Assembly: GCA_035506535.1 (NCBI GenBank)
Contig: DATJPE010000036.1
Coordinates: forward strand, 1-56,443
Origin: Actinomycetes bacterium
Lineage (GTDB): Bacteria; Actinomycetota; Actinomycetes; DATJPE01
Reading direction: 5' to 3'
DNA: 56,443 nt
A model generated the notes under the pieces. That model did not search any database. It was not told where the DNA came from and was given only the letters and a program-made list of their open reading frames with translations. The translations under genes and the position numbers were made by a program. Below, piece by piece: positions 15,126 to 24,197 of this stretch (its first letter is position 1; each line of letters starts with the position of its first letter).

Positions 15126-18100
15126 GTGCCCCCCGTACTGCGCCAGCTCACCTCCGCACTCGTGCTCACTCTGCTCGCGACGGTCGCCGTCGTGGCCCTG
15201 CCGACGGTGACCGCCTCAGCCGCCGACCCGCACCCGGTCGCCCCCAGGATCCACACCATCGCCCTCGTCGGGGTGGACGCCACCGCGCTGAGCGCGGCGC
15301 GGCGTGCCCCCGCCGCGGTCGCGGACTCGACGGCGGCGTGGACCCGCGACTCCGAGGAGGCACCGGCGGTGCTCACCGGCCAGCTGCGGACCCCGGCGTT
15401 CAGCGCCGTCGGTGTGACCTGGCGAAGGCCGGCCGGCGCGGCACCGGACCTGCGGGTCGCCGTGCGCACCTTCGACGGGTCGTGGCAGCCGTGGACCACG
15501 CTGGAGGCGGACGCCGACGTGCCGTCCGCGTCAGGAAACGGCCGGGCCGGGACCGACCCCTACTTCGCCGGTCCCTCGACCGGCGTCCAGGTCCGCGTCG
15601 ACCTCGTGAGCGGGCGCCTGCCCGCCGACCTCCGGGTGGACCTCATCGACCCGGGGACGTCGGCCGCCGACGCGCACCTGGACGCGACCGCGCCGTCGAC
15701 GGCCGCGGCCGCCACGTCCATGCCGCAGATCGTCACGCGGGCCCAGTGGGGGGCCGATGAGTCGCTGCGCAGCGGCTCCCCGGTCTACGACAGCACGGTG
15801 AAGATGGCCTTCATCCACCACACGGCGTCCTCGAACTCCTACACGAAGGCGCAGGCCCCGGCGGCGGTCCGCTCGATCTACGCCTACGACACCGAGGGCC
15901 TCGGCTGGTCCGACATCGCCTACAACGTCATCGTCGACAAGTACGGCCAGATCTTCGAGGGGCGCGCCGGCGGCCTGGCCCGGGCGGTCCGCTCGGCGGC
16001 CACCGGTGGCTTCAACCCCTCCACGTTCTCGGTGTCGGCGCTGGGCACGTACACCTCGGTCGCCCCCAGCGCCGCGATGCTGCGCAGCATGGAGCGGATC
16101 CTCGCCTGGAAGCTGGGGCTCTACCACGTCGACCCGCAGGGCAAGGTCACCCTCGTCGCCTCGAGCGGCGCGGGGACCACCTCCCGGTTCCCCGACGGCA
16201 CCGCGCACACCTTCAACGCCATCTCCGGGCATCGAGACGCCGGTCTGACGCAGTGCCCGGGCAACATGCTCTACGCCAAGCTGCCGGCGATCCGGTCTGC
16301 GGTCGCCAAGATGATGGGGGCGGCGATCCTGTCCCCGCACATGTCCGGATACGTCCTCGCGAAGGGTTCGGCGAAGCCGGTCACCCTCACGGCGAAGGCG
16401 TTGGCGGCCCAGCACTGGCAGCTGCAGGTCGCGAACCCGGCCGGGCACCCGGTCCGGACGATCACCGGAACGGCAGCGGCGGGCGGTGCGATCAGCGCGG
16501 CCTGGGACGGTACGGCCACCGACGGCGAGCGGGTCCCCGCCGGGGTCTACTCGCTCAGCCTGACGAGCTGGACCTCTGACGCCGCGGCGGTCCCGTTCCT
16601 GGCCAAGGTGGCCGTCGACCCCGACCCCGACACCTTCGAGCCGGGCGTGGACGGCTCGACCGTCAAGCTGCAGGGGCTCGGGTACGGCCACGGGCGGGGG
16701 ATGTCCCAGTTCGGCGCCGCCGGCGCGGCGATCAAGGGCCTGACGGCAGCCCAGATCCTGGCCTTCTACTACCCGGGGACCACCCTGGAGACCGCGCCGA
16801 GCACCACTCGGGTGCGCGTCGACCTGCTCGGCCGGGTGCGCAGGGTCGCCGGGGCTCCCGACGTGCGCGTCAAGGCCAGCCCCGGGCTGTTCGTCTCGGA
16901 CGCCACCAGGGTGGCCGCGCTGCCCTCGAAGCTCGGCGGCGCGAAGGTCACCGTCTGGCGGGCACGCCTGAACTCCCACGGTCACCTCGACCTCTACGGG
17001 GTGCATGGGAGCACGTCCACCCCGCTCAAGGGATGGACCGGGCTGAGCGGTGCGCTGCGCTTCACGTCCACGCCCGGGAAGGCGTTCACCGCGCCGCCGG
17101 GCGCGCCCTCGACCAGCCGGGTCTCGGTGTACGACACGGCCGGCAGGCTGCGGACCTACCGGGGGACCATCGAGGCCACTCCCGACGCCTCGGGCACCTC
17201 CCTGGCCGCGGTCTCCGACGTCCGCCTCGACGACTACGTGCGCTCGGTCGTCTCCGCCGAGCTGCCCGGTGGCTGGGAGCCGGCGGCCTACCAGGCGCAG
17301 GCGGTCGCCGCGCGCAGCTACGCCCTCTACAAGAGCCAGCACGCTCCGGCGTCCGCCCGGTGGGACCTGGTCGACAGCACCGCGGACCAGGTCTACGGCG
17401 GGTACTCGGGAGAGACCTCCCCCGAGGCGGCGGGCTCGACCGCGACCGCCGGTGAGTACCTCGCCTACCGGGGGAAGGCAGCCTTCGCGCAGTACTCCTC
17501 CGCCGACGGCGGCTGGACCGAGGCGGGCAGCCAGCCCTACCTGGTCGCCAAGGCCGACCCCTACGACGCGGTCCTCACCGGCAGCGCCAACTGGGGCCAC
17601 TCGTGGTCGGGGAGCGTGCGCGCCTCCTCGGTCCAGGCCGCCTGGCCCTCCGTCGGCGCCCTGACGTCGGTCACCGCCTCGGCCCGCGACGGGCACGGGA
17701 GCTGGGGCGGTCGGGTCACGCAGGTGACGGTCGTCGGCCGCAAGGGCCAGGTGACGGTCTCCGGAGTGGCCTTCCGCACCGCACTCGGCCTGCGCAGCGA
17801 CTGGTGGCGCGTCGTGCCGACGCCGGCGCAGCCGCCGTACCCGCAGGTGTCGTCGCCGGTGACGCCGGTACCACCGTCGACCCGCTCGGTGTCGACGGTG
17901 CCGACCGCGGTCACCGTGGTGCCGCGGGACCGCAGCGCGCTGCTGAGGTGGGCCCCCCCGGCGAGCTCCGGCAACTCCGCGATCACCGAGTACCAGGTCA
18001 GGCTCAACCCGGGCGCCCGGTCCTACCGTGCCGGGCCGACGGCCCGCTCGCTCGTGCTGCCAGCGCTGATCAACGGGTCGACGTACACGGTCACCATCGG

Positions 18101-19205
18101 GGCTCGCAACGCCCTCGGCCTCTCGGCGACGGTGACCGTGCGCGTCACACCAGGCTCGGCCTGGTCGACGTACGTGCCACTGCCCACACCGACCCTGGCG
18201 ACCGTCCGGCTGAAGCCCGGCGTGGCGACCCAGGTGCGCGTGAGCGGCACCCAGGGCATCCCCAGCACGCTGGTGGGCTCTGTCTGGCTCCTCGTGTCGA
18301 CCGGCCGGGCGGCAGCGGCCAGCACGGTGACGCTCGCCCCGTCGGGGCAGGCGGCGGTCGCACCGATCCTGGACCTCGCGCCGGGTTCCTCGGGGGTCGC
18401 GTCGACGGTCGTCGCGCCGGGCCGCAACGGGTCGGTGACGCTGGTCTCGCCCCGCGCGCTCAACGTCAGGGTGCGGGCCCTCGGGTACGCCACGCAGGCG
18501 GGGGCGGTCGGGCAGCGGCTGGTCACCCTCACCCCCACACCGGTCCGGGGCGGTACGGCTAGCGCCGCCTCGCCGCTCTCGCTCCCCGTCGCCTCCGCGG
18601 GCGTCCCGTCGAGCGCGACAGGGGTCCTGCTCGCCCTCACCGCCCGCGCCTCGGCGAGCACCACGCTGCAGGTCGCCGGTTCGGCCGGCGGGCCGTTCGT
18701 CCCCCGTCTCGTGCTGCCGGCGGGAGCGACGCAGTCAGCGACGGTGTTCGCGCCGCTGACCGGCGGGGCCGCCGAGGTGGCGGCCGGCGGGTCGGCCACC
18801 GTGTCCGCGGTGGTGCTGGGCTACTACCTGCCCGACGACGGTCGCCAGGCGCTGGGTCGCTTCCGCTCCCTCGCGCAACCGGTCCGCGTCGTCGACACCA
18901 CGGGAGGCTCCGGGCTGGTCGCAGGGAAGGTCCGGCACCTGTCCCTGCTCGGACAGGGGGGACTGCCGGTGAATCGTGTGCGCGCCCTCCTGCTGCAGGT
19001 CGACGTCCTGACGCCGACGAGCGTCGGCTTCCTGAGCGTCGGCGGGCACGGCGACAAGGCCACTCGCGTGCTCGCCTACCAGGCCGGCCACGACGCCCGC
19101 ACCCTGGTCGTGGTCCGACCGGGGACCGGCGACCTGGTGGACCTGATCGCCTCCCGGGGGCGCGCCGACGTGGCGGTCGAGGCGCTCGGCTGGTGGGCCG
19201 GATAG
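15126..19205 (+). CDS. Giant secreted wall enzyme: PGRP amidase + SpoIID/LytB + fibronectin III
   Basis: A 1359-residue secreted multidomain protein. The signal peptide ends near TASA-AD. A PGRP/amidase_2 domain at about 199-395 has zinc-ligand candidates His231/His232 (FIHHTASS), His369 and Cys377 (HRDAGLTQCPG), so it probably cleaves the amide between MurNAc and the stem peptide. A FlgD-like Ig segment (AWDGTATDGERVPAG) follows. SpoIID/LytB at about 515-895 has GYGHGRGMSQFGA and AELPGGWEPAAYQAQAVAARS. A fibronectin III domain at about 925-1015 precedes a beta-rich tail with a RVVDTTGGSGL surface motif. Start chosen at GTG 15126 because GGAAAGGGAG precedes it; GTG 15057 would add 23 unlikely residues. 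Likely role: wall remodelling during growth or division. Confidence 0.9.
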   Translation: MPPVLRQLTSALVLTLLATVAVVALPTVTASAADPHPVAPRIHTIALVGVDATALSAARRAPAAVADSTAAWTRDSEEAPAVLTGQLRTPAFSAVGVTWRRPAGAAPDLRVAVRTFDGSWQPWTTLEADADVPSASGNGRAGTDPYFAGPSTGVQVRVDLVSGRLPADLRVDLIDPGTSAADAHLDATAPSTAAAATSMPQIVTRAQWGADESLRSGSPVYDSTVKMAFIHHTASSNSYTKAQAPAAVRSIYAYDTEGLGWSDIAYNVIVDKYGQIFEGRAGGLARAVRSAATGGFNPSTFSVSALGTYTSVAPSAAMLRSMERILAWKLGLYHVDPQGKVTLVASSGAGTTSRFPDGTAHTFNAISGHRDAGLTQCPGNMLYAKLPAIRSAVAKMMGAAILSPHMSGYVLAKGSAKPVTLTAKALAAQHWQLQVANPAGHPVRTITGTAAAGGAISAAWDGTATDGERVPAGVYSLSLTSWTSDAAAVPFLAKVAVDPDPDTFEPGVDGSTVKLQGLGYGHGRGMSQFGAAGAAIKGLTAAQILAFYYPGTTLETAPSTTRVRVDLLGRVRRVAGAPDVRVKASPGLFVSDATRVAALPSKLGGAKVTVWRARLNSHGHLDLYGVHGSTSTPLKGWTGLSGALRFTSTPGKAFTAPPGAPSTSRVSVYDTAGRLRTYRGTIEATPDASGTSLAAVSDVRLDDYVRSVVSAELPGGWEPAAYQAQAVAARSYALYKSQHAPASARWDLVDSTADQVYGGYSGETSPEAAGSTATAGEYLAYRGKAAFAQYSSADGGWTEAGSQPYLVAKADPYDAVLTGSANWGHSWSGSVRASSVQAAWPSVGALTSVTASARDGHGSWGGRVTQVTVVGRKGQVTVSGVAFRTALGLRSDWWRVVPTPAQPPYPQVSSPVTPVPPSTRSVSTVPTAVTVVPRDRSALLRWAPPASSGNSAITEYQVRLNPGARSYRAGPTARSLVLPALINGSTYTVTIGARNALGLSATVTVRVTPGSAWSTYVPLPTPTLATVRLKPGVATQVRVSGTQGIPSTLVGSVWLLVSTGRAAAASTVTLAPSGQAAVAPILDLAPGSSGVASTVVAPGRNGSVTLVSPRALNVRVRALGYATQAGAVGQRLVTLTPTPVRGGTASAASPLSLPVASAGVPSSATGVLLALTARASASTTLQVAGSAGGPFVPRLVLPAGATQSATVFAPLTGGAAEVAAGGSATVSAVVLGYYLPDDGRQALGRFRSLAQPVRVVDTTGGSGLVAGKVRHLSLLGQGGLPVNRVRALLLQVDVLTPTSVGFLSVGGHGDKATRVLAYQAGHDARTLVVVRPGTGDLVDLIASRGRADVAVEALGWWAG

Positions 19206-19221
19206 GGCCGCTCGTCGGCCC
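19205..19221 (+). terminator. Hairpin at the end of the amidase-SpoIID gene
   Basis: GGGCCG (19205-19210) and CGGCCC (19216-19221) form a 6-bp stem with a 5-base loop, beginning at the last base of the TAG stop codon. It lies just ahead of the leaderless promoter of the next gene. Confidence 0.5.
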
Positions 19222-19227
19222 GGCCCC

Positions 19228-19233
19228 TACCCT
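19228..19233 (+). promoter_or_regulatory. Leaderless -10 element (TACCCT)
   Basis: TACCCT is followed by 6 bases and the ATG at 19240, with no ribosome binding site. A transcript starting at the A of the ATG is expected. Confidence 0.6.
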
Positions 19234-19239
19234 CGGGGC

Positions 19240-20307
19240 ATGGAGGCCGTCCTGCTCGTCGGGGGGCTCGGGACGCGGCTGCGGCCGCTGACCCTGCGCT
19301 GCCCGAAACCGATGCTGCCCGTCGCCGGGGTCCCGTTCGTGGCCCACCAGCTCGCGCTGGCGGCCGAGGCGGGCGTGACCCGGGTCGTGCTCGCGACGGC
19401 GTACCGGCCGGAGGTGTTCGCTCGGCTCGGTGACGGTTCGGCGTGGGGCGTCGAGCTCGTCCTCGTCACCGAGGAGGAGCCGCTCGGGACCGGGGGAGCC
19501 ATCGCGAACGCGGGCACCCGCCTCGAGAGCGGGGCCGAGGACCCCGTGGTGATCCTCAACGGCGACGTGCTGTCCGGCCATGACCTGCGCGCCCAGCTGC
19601 GGATGCACCGGGACGTCGGTGCCGACGTCACGCTGCACCTCGTCGAGGTCGAGGACGCGCGCCCGTTCGGGTCGGTGCCGACGGACGCGACGGGCCGGGT
19701 CACCGCCTTCCTCGAGAAGTCCGAGAACCCGCCGACCAACCGGATCAACGCCGGCTGCTACGTGTTCCGTCGGTCCGTCGTGGCCGCCATCCCTTCGGGC
19801 CGGGTCGTCTCGGTCGAGCGGGAGACCTTCCCCGGGCTGCTGGCCGGCGGAGCCGTGGTGCAGGGCTACGTCGAGACGGCGTACTGGCTCGACCTCGGCA
19901 CGCCGGCCGCCCTCGTCCGCGGCTCCTGCGACGTCGTCCGCGGCGTCCTGCACTCACCGGCCCGGCCAGGCCCGGCCGGTGAGTCGCTGGTGCTGGAGGG
20001 TGCGCGCGTCGCGCCCGGCGCGAGGATCACCGGCGGGAGCGTCGTCGGTCCCGGCGCCGTCGTCGAGGGCGACGCGATTGTCGACGGCTGCGTCGTCGCC
20101 TCCGGTGCCGTCGTGCGGTCGGGTGTGCGCGCCTGTCGGTCCGTCGTCGGGGTCGACGCGGTGGTCGGCGAGCGGACGCGGCTCGAGGACGCGGTCGTCG
20201 GTGACGGGGCCTTCGTCGGGGCCGACTGCGAGCTGGTCGCCGGTGCACGGGTCTGGGCCGACGTCCACCTGCCGGACAAGGCCGTCCGCGTCTCCAGCGA
20301 CGCCTGA
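19240..20307 (+). CDS. Sugar-1-phosphate nucleotidyltransferase, probable mannose-1-phosphate guanylyltransferase
   Basis: A 355-residue NDP-sugar pyrophosphorylase. The N-terminus has GGLGTRLRPLTLRCPKPMLP, the family GXGTRLXPLTxxxPKP signature. GTGGAIANAG and NGDVLSGHDLRAQL (the metal-binding Asp) follow, then FLEKSENPPTNRINAGCYVF. The C-terminal third is a left-handed beta-helix of hexapeptide-like repeats (VVGPGAVVEGDAIVDG). It is the counterpart of Rv3264c, annotated as mannose-1-phosphate guanylyltransferase, and the window also carries manB and manA, so GDP-mannose synthesis is the likely role. Glucose-1-phosphate specificity cannot be excluded by reading. Leaderless promoter directly upstream; the DNA glycosylase follows after 2 bases. 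Confidence 0.88.
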   Translation: MEAVLLVGGLGTRLRPLTLRCPKPMLPVAGVPFVAHQLALAAEAGVTRVVLATAYRPEVFARLGDGSAWGVELVLVTEEEPLGTGGAIANAGTRLESGAEDPVVILNGDVLSGHDLRAQLRMHRDVGADVTLHLVEVEDARPFGSVPTDATGRVTAFLEKSENPPTNRINAGCYVFRRSVVAAIPSGRVVSVERETFPGLLAGGAVVQGYVETAYWLDLGTPAALVRGSCDVVRGVLHSPARPGPAGESLVLEGARVAPGARITGGSVVGPGAVVEGDAIVDGCVVASGAVVRSGVRACRSVVGVDAVVGERTRLEDAVVGDGAFVGADCELVAGARVWADVHLPDKAVRVSSDA

Positions 20308-20309
20308 GC

Positions 20310-21260
20310 GTGGGTGCCGCGACGCTCGAGGGACTCTCCCGCACCTGGTCGCCGGGACGTCCGGTCGACCTTGCCGCCACGCTGGGTCCGCTGCGGCGCG
20401 GGAGCGGCGACCCGACGTTCCGGGTGGCGAGCGACGGGCTCTGGCGGGCCGTCCGGACACCCGACGGCCCCGGAACCCAACGCCTCGCCGTGCTGGCCGA
20501 CGCGGTGTCGGCCACGGCCTGGGGTCCGGGTGCCCGGTGGCTGCTCGACACCCTGCCCCGCCTGCTCGGCGCCGACGACGACATCGCCGACTGGGAGGCC
20601 CGCGTGCGGGCCGACGACGCGCACCCGCTGATCCGCCGGACCTGGCGCTCCCGCCCCGGCTGGCGGGTGCCGCGCAGCGGGCGGGTGTGGGAGTCCCTCG
20701 TCCCGGCGATCCTCGAGCAGAAGGTCACCGGGCTGGAGGCGCGCCACGCGTTCCGCCGCCTGGTCCTGCGCTTCGGCACCCCCGCACCCGGGCCGGCGGG
20801 GGTACTTCCCGCCGCGCTCACGGTCCCTCCCGACCCGCGTACGTGGGGCCTGATCCCCTCCTGGGAGTGGCACCGGGCCAGGGTCGGCCCGGAGCGCTCC
20901 CGGACGGTGGTCGCGGCGGCGGCGCGGGCGGCCGCCCTCGAGCGGACCCTCGCCCTGCCGCACGTCGAGGCGGAGCGGGCGCTGCGCTCGCTGCCCGGCG
21001 TGGGGGTCTGGACCGCGGCGGAGGTGCGCCAGCGGGCGTACGGCGACCCGGACGCGGTGTCCCTCGGGGACGCCCACCTCGCCCAGCAGGTCGTCTACGC
21101 GCTCACCGGCGAGATGGACGGGGACGACGCCCGCCTGCTGGAGCTGCTGCAGCCGTACGCCGGGCACCGCTACCGCGTGGTGCGGATGGTCGAGCTGTCC
21201 GGGGTGTCCCGCCCCCGCCGTGGCCCGCGCTACGCCCCGCTCGACCACCGCGGGCGCTGA
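20310..21260 (+). CDS. HhH-GPD DNA glycosylase, 3-methyladenine glycosylase (AlkA) type
   Basis: A 316-residue base-excision repair enzyme. The HhH-GPD core at about 125-300 includes WESLVPAILEQKVTGLEARHAFRRLV, with the Gln after the first helix as in AlkA-type proteins. A helix-hairpin-helix LRSLPGVGVWTAAEVRQRAYG follows, then DAVSLGDAHLAQ with the expected catalytic Asp. No iron-sulfur Cys cluster, so it is not an Nth/MutY type. It should remove alkylated purines from DNA. The start is GTG, 2 bases after the nucleotidyltransferase stop, so the two are co-transcribed despite unrelated jobs. It converges on fbiB. Confidence 0.85.
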   Translation: MGAATLEGLSRTWSPGRPVDLAATLGPLRRGSGDPTFRVASDGLWRAVRTPDGPGTQRLAVLADAVSATAWGPGARWLLDTLPRLLGADDDIADWEARVRADDAHPLIRRTWRSRPGWRVPRSGRVWESLVPAILEQKVTGLEARHAFRRLVLRFGTPAPGPAGVLPAALTVPPDPRTWGLIPSWEWHRARVGPERSRTVVAAAARAAALERTLALPHVEAERALRSLPGVGVWTAAEVRQRAYGDPDAVSLGDAHLAQQVVYALTGEMDGDDARLLELLQPYAGHRYRVVRMVELSGVSRPRRGPRYAPLDHRGR

Positions 21261-21274
21261 GGCGCGACCGCCTC
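21259..21274. terminator. Bidirectional terminator between the glycosylase and fbiB
   Basis: GAGGCG (21259-21264) and CGCCTC (21269-21274) form a 6-bp stem with a CGAC loop, extendable by a wobble and a C-G pair. The stem begins within the glycosylase TGA, and the convergent fbiB stop is 13 bases away. Confidence 0.55.
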
Positions 21275-21286
21275 GGGCACCCCTCC

Positions 21287-22576
21287 CTAGCGCAGCAGGG
21301 TGAACGGCTCGGGGTCGGGGGCTGGCCGCTCGGCGGGGGGTTCGGCGGGGCGGCCCACCGCGACCGCGCCCATCGGATCCCACGCCGGGTCGAGGTCGAG
21401 CACCTCGCGGACCACGTCGCGGCAGAACATCGTGCTGGACACCCAGGCCGACCCCAGCCCCTCGGCCGAGAGCGTCACGAGGAGGTTCTCGACGCCCGCT
21501 CCCATGGCCGCGACGAACAGCTCCCGCTCGGCCTGGGCGCGCCGTGGGTCGGGATAGGGGTGGAGGCGTTCCGGGACGAGGCAGGGGATGACGAGGTACG
21601 GCGCCCGGCGCAGGACCTCGCCACGCCTGAGCCGTCGCCCGACCTGCTCCTCGGTGAAGCCGTCAGCGCGCAGGTCGAGCGCCCACTGCTCCGCCATCGC
21701 GTCGAACAACCGTTGCCGCGTCGAGGAATTCTCGACCAGCACGAACCGCCAGGGCTGCGTGTGGTGAGGCGCCGGGGCGGTCACCGCGGCGGCCACCGCG
21801 CGCAGCACGTCGGCGCGGTCCACCGGCTCGTCGGTGAAGAAGCGGACGGTGCGTCGGGCCAGCAGGGTCTCCCGGTGGCCGTACCTGAACATGTCCTCCG
21901 CCGGCGGCCGCACGTACGCCGCCGCGCCCGGGCCGTCGGGTGCGCCGACCACCCCCGGCAGGCCGCGCACGACGGCGGCCGGGATGCCGGCGAGCTTGCC
22001 CTTGACCAGCTCGGCCGCGGCCGCGACCTCGTCGGCCAGCGCGGTCACGGTGACCCCGAGCTCGTGGCCGAAGGCGTCGCGCATCCCACGATGGTCGGCC
22101 AGGGGTGCCAGTCCGGCGACGCCGACGGCGACGTCGGTGAGGCCGTAGCGCCACGGCCGGCCGAAGGTGTCCGACACGACGACGGCGACATCGACGCCAG
22201 GGCTGTCGCGCAGCGCGGCGCGCACCCGGCGGGCGGAGGCGTCGGGGTCCTCCGGGAGAAGCACGACGCTGCCCTCGGGGGTGTTGCTCGCGTCGACCCC
22301 GGCGGCGGCGAGCACGAAGCCGTGCCTGGTCTCGACGATGCGCGTGTCTCCCCTTCGCGCGAGGACGCGAACGGTCTCCTCGTCGATCGCCGACTCCCGG
22401 TCCGGGCGCAGCCGTCCCTCGGCCTTGCCGACGACCTTGCTCGTCAAGACGAGCACGTCCCCGTCGCGCAGGTCCGAGAAGGCGGCCGAGACGAGCGCGG
22501 CCAGGTCGTCCCCCGGCCCGACCTCCGGCAGACCCAGGACGGGCAGGACGGTCAGCTCGACCGCCGGAGTCGTCAC
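21287..22576 (-). CDS. fbiB: Bifunctional F420 gamma-glutamyl ligase / reductase FbiB
   Basis: A 429-residue fusion for coenzyme F420 maturation. Residues about 1-240 are a CofE-type ligase that adds glutamates to F420-0 using [39 protein letters not shown] and [21 protein letters not shown]. Residues about 245-429 are a nitroreductase-like FMN domain: [13 protein letters not shown] and [14 protein letters not shown]. In mycobacteria this domain reduces dehydro-F420-0. The GTG start overlaps the fbiA stop by 4 bases. Longer readings upstream run through fbiA and are not real. Full length, all family blocks present. Confidence 0.95.
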   Translation of the reverse strand: MTTPAVELTVLPVLGLPEVGPGDDLAALVSAAFSDLRDGDVLVLTSKVVGKAEGRLRPDRESAIDEETVRVLARRGDTRIVETRHGFVLAAAGVDASNTPEGSVVLLPEDPDASARRVRAALRDSPGVDVAVVVSDTFGRPWRYGLTDVAVGVAGLAPLADHRGMRDAFGHELGVTVTALADEVAAAAELVKGKLAGIPAAVVRGLPGVVGAPDGPGAAAYVRPPAEDMFRYGHRETLLARRTVRFFTDEPVDRADVLRAVAAAVTAPAPHHTQPWRFVLVENSSTRQRLFDAMAEQWALDLRADGFTEEQVGRRLRRGEVLRRAPYLVIPCLVPERLHPYPDPRRAQAERELFVAAMGAGVENLLVTLSAEGLGSAWVSSTMFCRDVVREVLDLDPAWDPMGAVAVGRPAEPPAERPAPDPEPFTLLR

Positions 22577-23562
22577 GTCGCCACCTCCGGGGCCAGCTCC
22601 AGGGCCAGGTCGAAGGCGGCCCGGGCGAGGGCTCGGGTGGCCTCCGCAGAGCTCATGAGCAGTGGCCGCGCCCGCAGCGTGATGCTCGGCGCCACGACGG
22701 TGCCGGCGTCCTGCTCGGCCACCAGCCAGCCGTCGAGGAACGGCTCGTACAGCCGGGCCACCACCTCCGCCGACGTCGGCAGGCCGAGGGCCGCCAGGCA
22801 GGCGTCGGCCATGCCGTGCACCGGGGCGGTCCCGATGATCGGGGACACGCCCACGACCGGCGCGGGCGCGCCGAGGAGGGCATCGCGCACCCCCGGCACG
22901 GCGACGACCGGACCGATGGAGACGACCGGGTTCGACGGCGGCAGCAGGATGACCTGGGCGCGCTCGATCGCCTCCAGCACCCCGGGAGCCGGCCGGGCGT
23001 CCTCGATCCCGACGGGCGCGATGGCCGAGGCGGGCTCGGCGGCGCGCAGGCGTACCCACCACTCCTGGAAGTGCACGGCCCGCCGATCCTCGCCGGAGCC
23101 GATCGTCACGTGCGTCTCGACCCGGTCGTCGCTCATGGGCAGGAGGCGGACGCCCGGTTGCCACCGGCTGCACAGGGCCTCAGTGACCGCCGACAGCGGG
23201 TAGCCCTGGTCGAGCATCCGGGTCCGCACGATGTGGGTGGCCAGGTCCCGGTCGCCCAGCCCGAACCACTGCGGCTCGGCCCCGTAGGCGGCGAGCTCCT
23301 CCTTGACCACGAAGCTCTCCGACCCCCGCCCCCAGCCGCGGTCCTCGTCGATGCCCCCGCCGAGGGTGTACATGACGCTGTCGAGGTCCGGGCAGACCCG
23401 CAGCCCGAACAGCGTGATGTCGTCGGCGGTGTTGACCACGACGGTGATCTCGGCCGGGTCGGGCCCCTGCGGGCCGTACGTCGGATCGGCCGCGAGGTCG
23501 TCGCGCAGGCCGCGCAGGAAGCGGGCGCCGCCGACTCCGCCCGCCAGCGCCGTGATCCGCAC
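22573..23562 (-). CDS. fbiA: 2-phospho-L-lactate transferase-type enzyme FbiA (CofD family)
   Basis: A 329-residue CofD-family enzyme joining a phosphoenolpyruvate or lactate-derived nucleotide to the deazaflavin Fo, giving dehydro-F420-0 or F420-0. The start [17 protein letters not shown] is the diagnostic glycine-rich loop, followed by [20 protein letters not shown] and TYTLGGG-type blocks. Other blocks are [14 protein letters not shown] and [18 protein letters not shown]. The GTG start has CAGCAT 6 bases upstream, a possible leaderless promoter. First gene of a two-gene fbiAB operon and divergent from whiB2, as in M. tuberculosis (Rv3260c-Rv3262). F420 is used by many actinomycete oxidoreductases. 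Confidence 0.95.
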   Translation of the reverse strand: MRITALAGGVGGARFLRGLRDDLAADPTYGPQGPDPAEITVVVNTADDITLFGLRVCPDLDSVMYTLGGGIDEDRGWGRGSESFVVKEELAAYGAEPQWFGLGDRDLATHIVRTRMLDQGYPLSAVTEALCSRWQPGVRLLPMSDDRVETHVTIGSGEDRRAVHFQEWWVRLRAAEPASAIAPVGIEDARPAPGVLEAIERAQVILLPPSNPVVSIGPVVAVPGVRDALLGAPAPVVGVSPIIGTAPVHGMADACLAALGLPTSAEVVARLYEPFLDGWLVAEQDAGTVVAPSITLRARPLLMSSAEATRALARAAFDLALELAPEVAT

Positions 23563-23568
23563 CCGGTC

Positions 23569-23574
23569 ATGCTG
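23569..23574 (-). promoter_or_regulatory. Possible leaderless -10 element (CAGCAT) for fbiAB
   Basis: On the minus strand CAGCAT is followed by 6 bases and the GTG of fbiA. No ribosome binding site. First base departs from TAnnnT. Confidence 0.35.
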
Positions 23575-23647
23575 TCAGGCGCGGAAAGCGCTCGGAATGG
23601 CGCACCTGTGGATATCCCGCTGGACATCCGTCCAGGGGAACCCGCAC

Positions 23648-23677
23648 TTGACGCGCGTCCGTCGACGCGCATGTAAT
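23648..23677 (+). promoter_or_regulatory. Candidate whiB2 promoter with internal inverted repeat
   Basis: TTGACG (23648-23653) and TGTAAT (23672-23677) are spaced 18 bases, the best sigma-70-like pair in the window. Between them GCGCGTC, CGTC, GACGCGC (23653-23670) forms a 7-bp perfect inverted repeat, a natural place for a repressor. The local DNA is the least GC-rich of this 205-bp gap. The 90-base leader that would follow contains GGACCTGGG twice (23728 and 23742). Confidence 0.5.
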
Positions 23678-23767
23678 TCCACTCATGTCGTTTCGGGCCT
23701 CGGTCCTCCTGCCCGTTCCTGGGGCGCGGACCTGGGCCCGGGGACCTGGGTCGAGGAGGGTCGCGCG

Positions 23768-24136
23768 ATGAGCGTGGTCGAGCTGATGATCTCCCCGCGG
23801 AGCCGGTCGATCGCCGGGACGTCCGAGGACGCTGCCCCGGAGGAGGAGGCGGCGCTCGACGGCAGGGTCGCCTACCTCGGGCCCGAGGAGCTCGGCGCGG
23901 TCGAACCCGACGAGGGCGTGCTCGGCTGGCAGGAGCGGGCGCTGTGCGCGCAGACCGACCCGGAGGCGTTCTTCCCCGAAAAGGGCGGCTCCACGCGCGA
24001 GGCCAAGAAGGTCTGCCTCTCGTGCGAGGTCCGGGCGCAGTGCCTGGAGTACGCGCTCGCGCACGACGAGCGGTTCGGCATCTGGGGCGGCCTGTCGGAG
24101 CGGGAACGCCGCCGGCTCAAGAAGCAGGCGGTCTGA
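23768..24136 (+). CDS. whiB2: WhiB-family iron-sulfur transcriptional regulator, WhiB2/WhmD type
   Basis: A 122-residue WhiB protein. Four cysteines at 60, 83, 86 and 92 (C-x22-C-x2-C-x5-C) ligate a 4Fe-4S cluster. GIWGG at 104-108 is the family turn, and the basic tail ERERRRLKKQ should contact DNA. An acidic/Ala-rich N-terminus of about 50 residues precedes the domain. Family members act with the main sigma factor; WhiB2/WhmD is needed for septation in mycobacteria and for sporulation septation in Streptomyces. Start ATG 23768 follows GAGGAGGG, an excellent ribosome binding site, so the longer frame is rejected. Position next to fbiA matches whiB2 (Rv3260c). Confidence 0.94.
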   Translation: MSVVELMISPRSRSIAGTSEDAAPEEEAALDGRVAYLGPEELGAVEPDEGVLGWQERALCAQTDPEAFFPEKGGSTREAKKVCLSCEVRAQCLEYALAHDERFGIWGGLSERERRRLKKQAV

Positions 24137-24137
24137 G

Positions 24138-24155
24138 CCACCTCGCGTAGGGTGG
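24138..24155 (+). terminator. Weak hairpin after whiB2, overlapping a -10-like element
   Basis: CCACC (24138-24142) and GGTGG (24151-24155) form a 5-bp stem with an 8-base loop, flanked by GCGG/CCGC. TAGGGT (24148-24153) within it could be the -10 element of the next gene, so terminator and promoter may overlap. Confidence 0.35.
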
Positions 24156-24197
24156 GCCGCCGCCGGAGCGACCGGCCGCGAGCCCCCACCACGTGAC

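Noticed and set aside
15531-17696. Minus-strand 721-residue frame opposite the amidase-SpoIID gene
   Set aside because: Antisense shadow; composition is Gly/Arg/Asp repeats with no motif, and the plus strand has clear amidase and SpoIID signatures.
19580-23203. Plus-strand 1207-residue frame across the nucleotidyltransferase and fbiAB region
   Set aside because: It is a high-GC shadow with Arg/Ser/Pro composition, running through three well supported genes on both strands.
23648-23670. BldD binding site at the whiB2 promoter
   Set aside because: The palindrome resembles the half-sites but does not fit the consensus spacing and lacks the central A/T. Reported only as a generic inverted repeat.
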